A stretch of DNA of 64,000 bases from Variovorax ginsengisoli. GTDB taxonomy: Bacteria > Pseudomonadota > Gammaproteobacteria > Burkholderiales > Burkholderiaceae_C. Made by a program: the position numbers and the translations under genes. The stretch is taken from contig NZ_RCZJ01000009.1 of the NCBI RefSeq assembly GCF_006438845.1, positions 25,172 to 89,171 of the forward strand. Direction: 5' to 3'. Below the pieces are notes generated by a model, which did no database searches, had not been told where the DNA came from, and saw only the letters and a list, made by a program, of their open reading frames with translations. Position 1 is the stretch's first letter; every line of letters starts with the position of its first letter. Positions 63,429 to 64,000 of the stretch are shown piece by piece.

Positions 63429-64000
63429 TCAAGACACCAATTGGCCGCCGCTCGCGTCGAGCACGGTGCCGGTCAGGTAGCCGCACTGCATCGCAAAGAT
63501 GTAGGCCAGCGCGATCTCGTCGGCGGCGGCGATACGTTTGAGCGGGACGACCGCGGTGATGCGCTGGACAAACTGTTTCTTAGCGTCGGGCTGCATCGCG
63601 TCGTACGTCGTCGTCGCCGTGACACCCGGCGCAACGACGTTGATACGTCGCGGTGCCTGTTCCTTGGCGAGCTGGCGAGCGCAGGCTTCAACCGCTGCGT
63701 TCACCGCAGCGATCGTCGAATGATTCGCCATGCTGGCGCGGCTGGCGACACCCGAGGTCAGTGTGATGCTGCCGTCGGCGGCGAGATGCGGCAGCGCCGC
63801 CTTGACAACGCGGTACTGGCTGAAGAACTTGCCGTTGGCGTACTCCATGACCGCGTCGAGATTCATTTTGTCCGCGGTGGTGTCGATGCCAAGCCGAGCC
63901 GCAGACTCGTGCACCGTCATCGCGACGTGATCGACGTGGCCGATCGTTTCGAACAACGCAGTCAGCGACGCTTCGGACTTCGCGTCGCAGGAATGGTACG
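63429..64000 (-). CDS. SDR-fold protein lacking the YxxxK catalytic pair (5' end outside window)
   Basis: The C-terminal part of an SDR family protein; the frame stays open to base 64000 (upstream residues read YHSCDAKSEASLTAL), so the N-terminus with the Gly-rich cofactor motif is outside. Visible: the strand-5 region ITLTSGVASRASM, then HSTIAAVNAAVEACARQLAKE and the cofactor-loop RRINVVAPG. Where normal SDRs have YxxxK, the aligned positions hold Ile and Asn. It may be a catalytically different or non-catalytic member. A TTG at 63956 is an internal codon, not a convincing start. Confidence 0.8.
   Translation of the reverse strand, partial: YHSCDAKSEASLTALFETIGHVDHVAMTVHESAARLGIDTTADKMNLDAVMEYANGKFFSQYRVVKAALPHLAADGSITLTSGVASRASMANHSTIAAVNAAVEACARQLAKEQAPRRINVVAPGVTATTTYDAMQPDAKKQFVQRITAVVPLKRIAAADEIALAYIFAMQCGYLTGTVLDASGGQLVS

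Overview
The window looks like the chromosome of a high-GC betaproteobacterium of the family Comamonadaceae, most likely Variovorax or a close relative. That assignment is an inference. It rests on overall protein character, a serS/tRNA-Ser(CGA) pair, a Bug/TctC-type binding protein, a urea (Urt) importer, and purine-scavenging gene sets of the kind found in soil Burkholderiales. No CRISPR array, rRNA, phage or transposase is visible.

Layout. (1) 1-2076: the end of one LysR gene, then a PPOX flavoprotein divergent from a second LysR gene. (2) 2150-8957: an FtsX/YbbP-type permease, then a tungstate uptake locus (ModE-like regulator, divergent tupBCA) with a ModE-box-like palindrome, then a ModA-like protein without a signal peptide. 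(3) 9013-15673: truncated haemoglobin, a small exported protein, Smr, RadC, FKBP, IspH, a PLP dehydratase, SerS and tRNA-Ser. (4) 15894-24803: a convergent histidine kinase/response regulator pair, a leftward housekeeping run (PHP phosphoesterase, DMT exporter, YciO, site-2 protease, TrpS), ZntB and PPK2. (5) 24849-32359: a PHB-depolymerase-like esterase and urtABCDE. A 557-bp block holding two very large hairpins splits urtD from urtE. (6) 32478-36488: two MFS transporters and a membrane GGDEF protein. (7) 36499-47107: two paralogous NMT1-type binding proteins, each followed by a CDA-fold deaminase. One copy also has permease and ATPase genes and a sigma-54-type promoter. The other leads into a ureD that has no urease genes beside it. 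Between them lie a Rieske oxygenase, a molybdopterin oxidoreductase with a flavin reductase, an OsmC protein and a serine hydrolase. (8) 47267-50783: malic enzyme and an AI-2E-type permease. (9) 50897-61098: a purine-catabolism cluster with NCS2 and NCS1 permeases, LysR and two GntR regulators, an M20 hydrolase, a UraD-allantoate amidohydrolase fusion, PuuE allantoinase and 5-hydroxyisourate hydrolase. (10) 61101-64000: a visibly less GC-rich stretch with a Bug binding protein, an SDR, a VOC protein and a second SDR that lacks the catalytic Tyr/Lys and is cut by the window end.

How it works together. Regions 5, 7 and 9 form a nitrogen-scavenging landscape. Urea is imported by UrtABCDE. A nucleobase-like or other amine-bearing compound is probably imported by the NMT1-type ABC system and deaminated. 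Urate-derived 5-hydroxyisourate is taken through OHCU, allantoin and allantoate towards ammonia. A sigma-54 promoter, an FNR-like box and TGTATACA palindromes beside the two GntR genes suggest control by nitrogen status, oxygen and pathway intermediates.

The most noteworthy non-coding signals are an inverted, duplicated bipartite element between the Rieske oxygenase and the first binding-protein operon, the urtD/urtE double-hairpin insert, and a roughly 100-bp repeat present three times, each time directly after a stop codon and in the orientation of the gene it follows.
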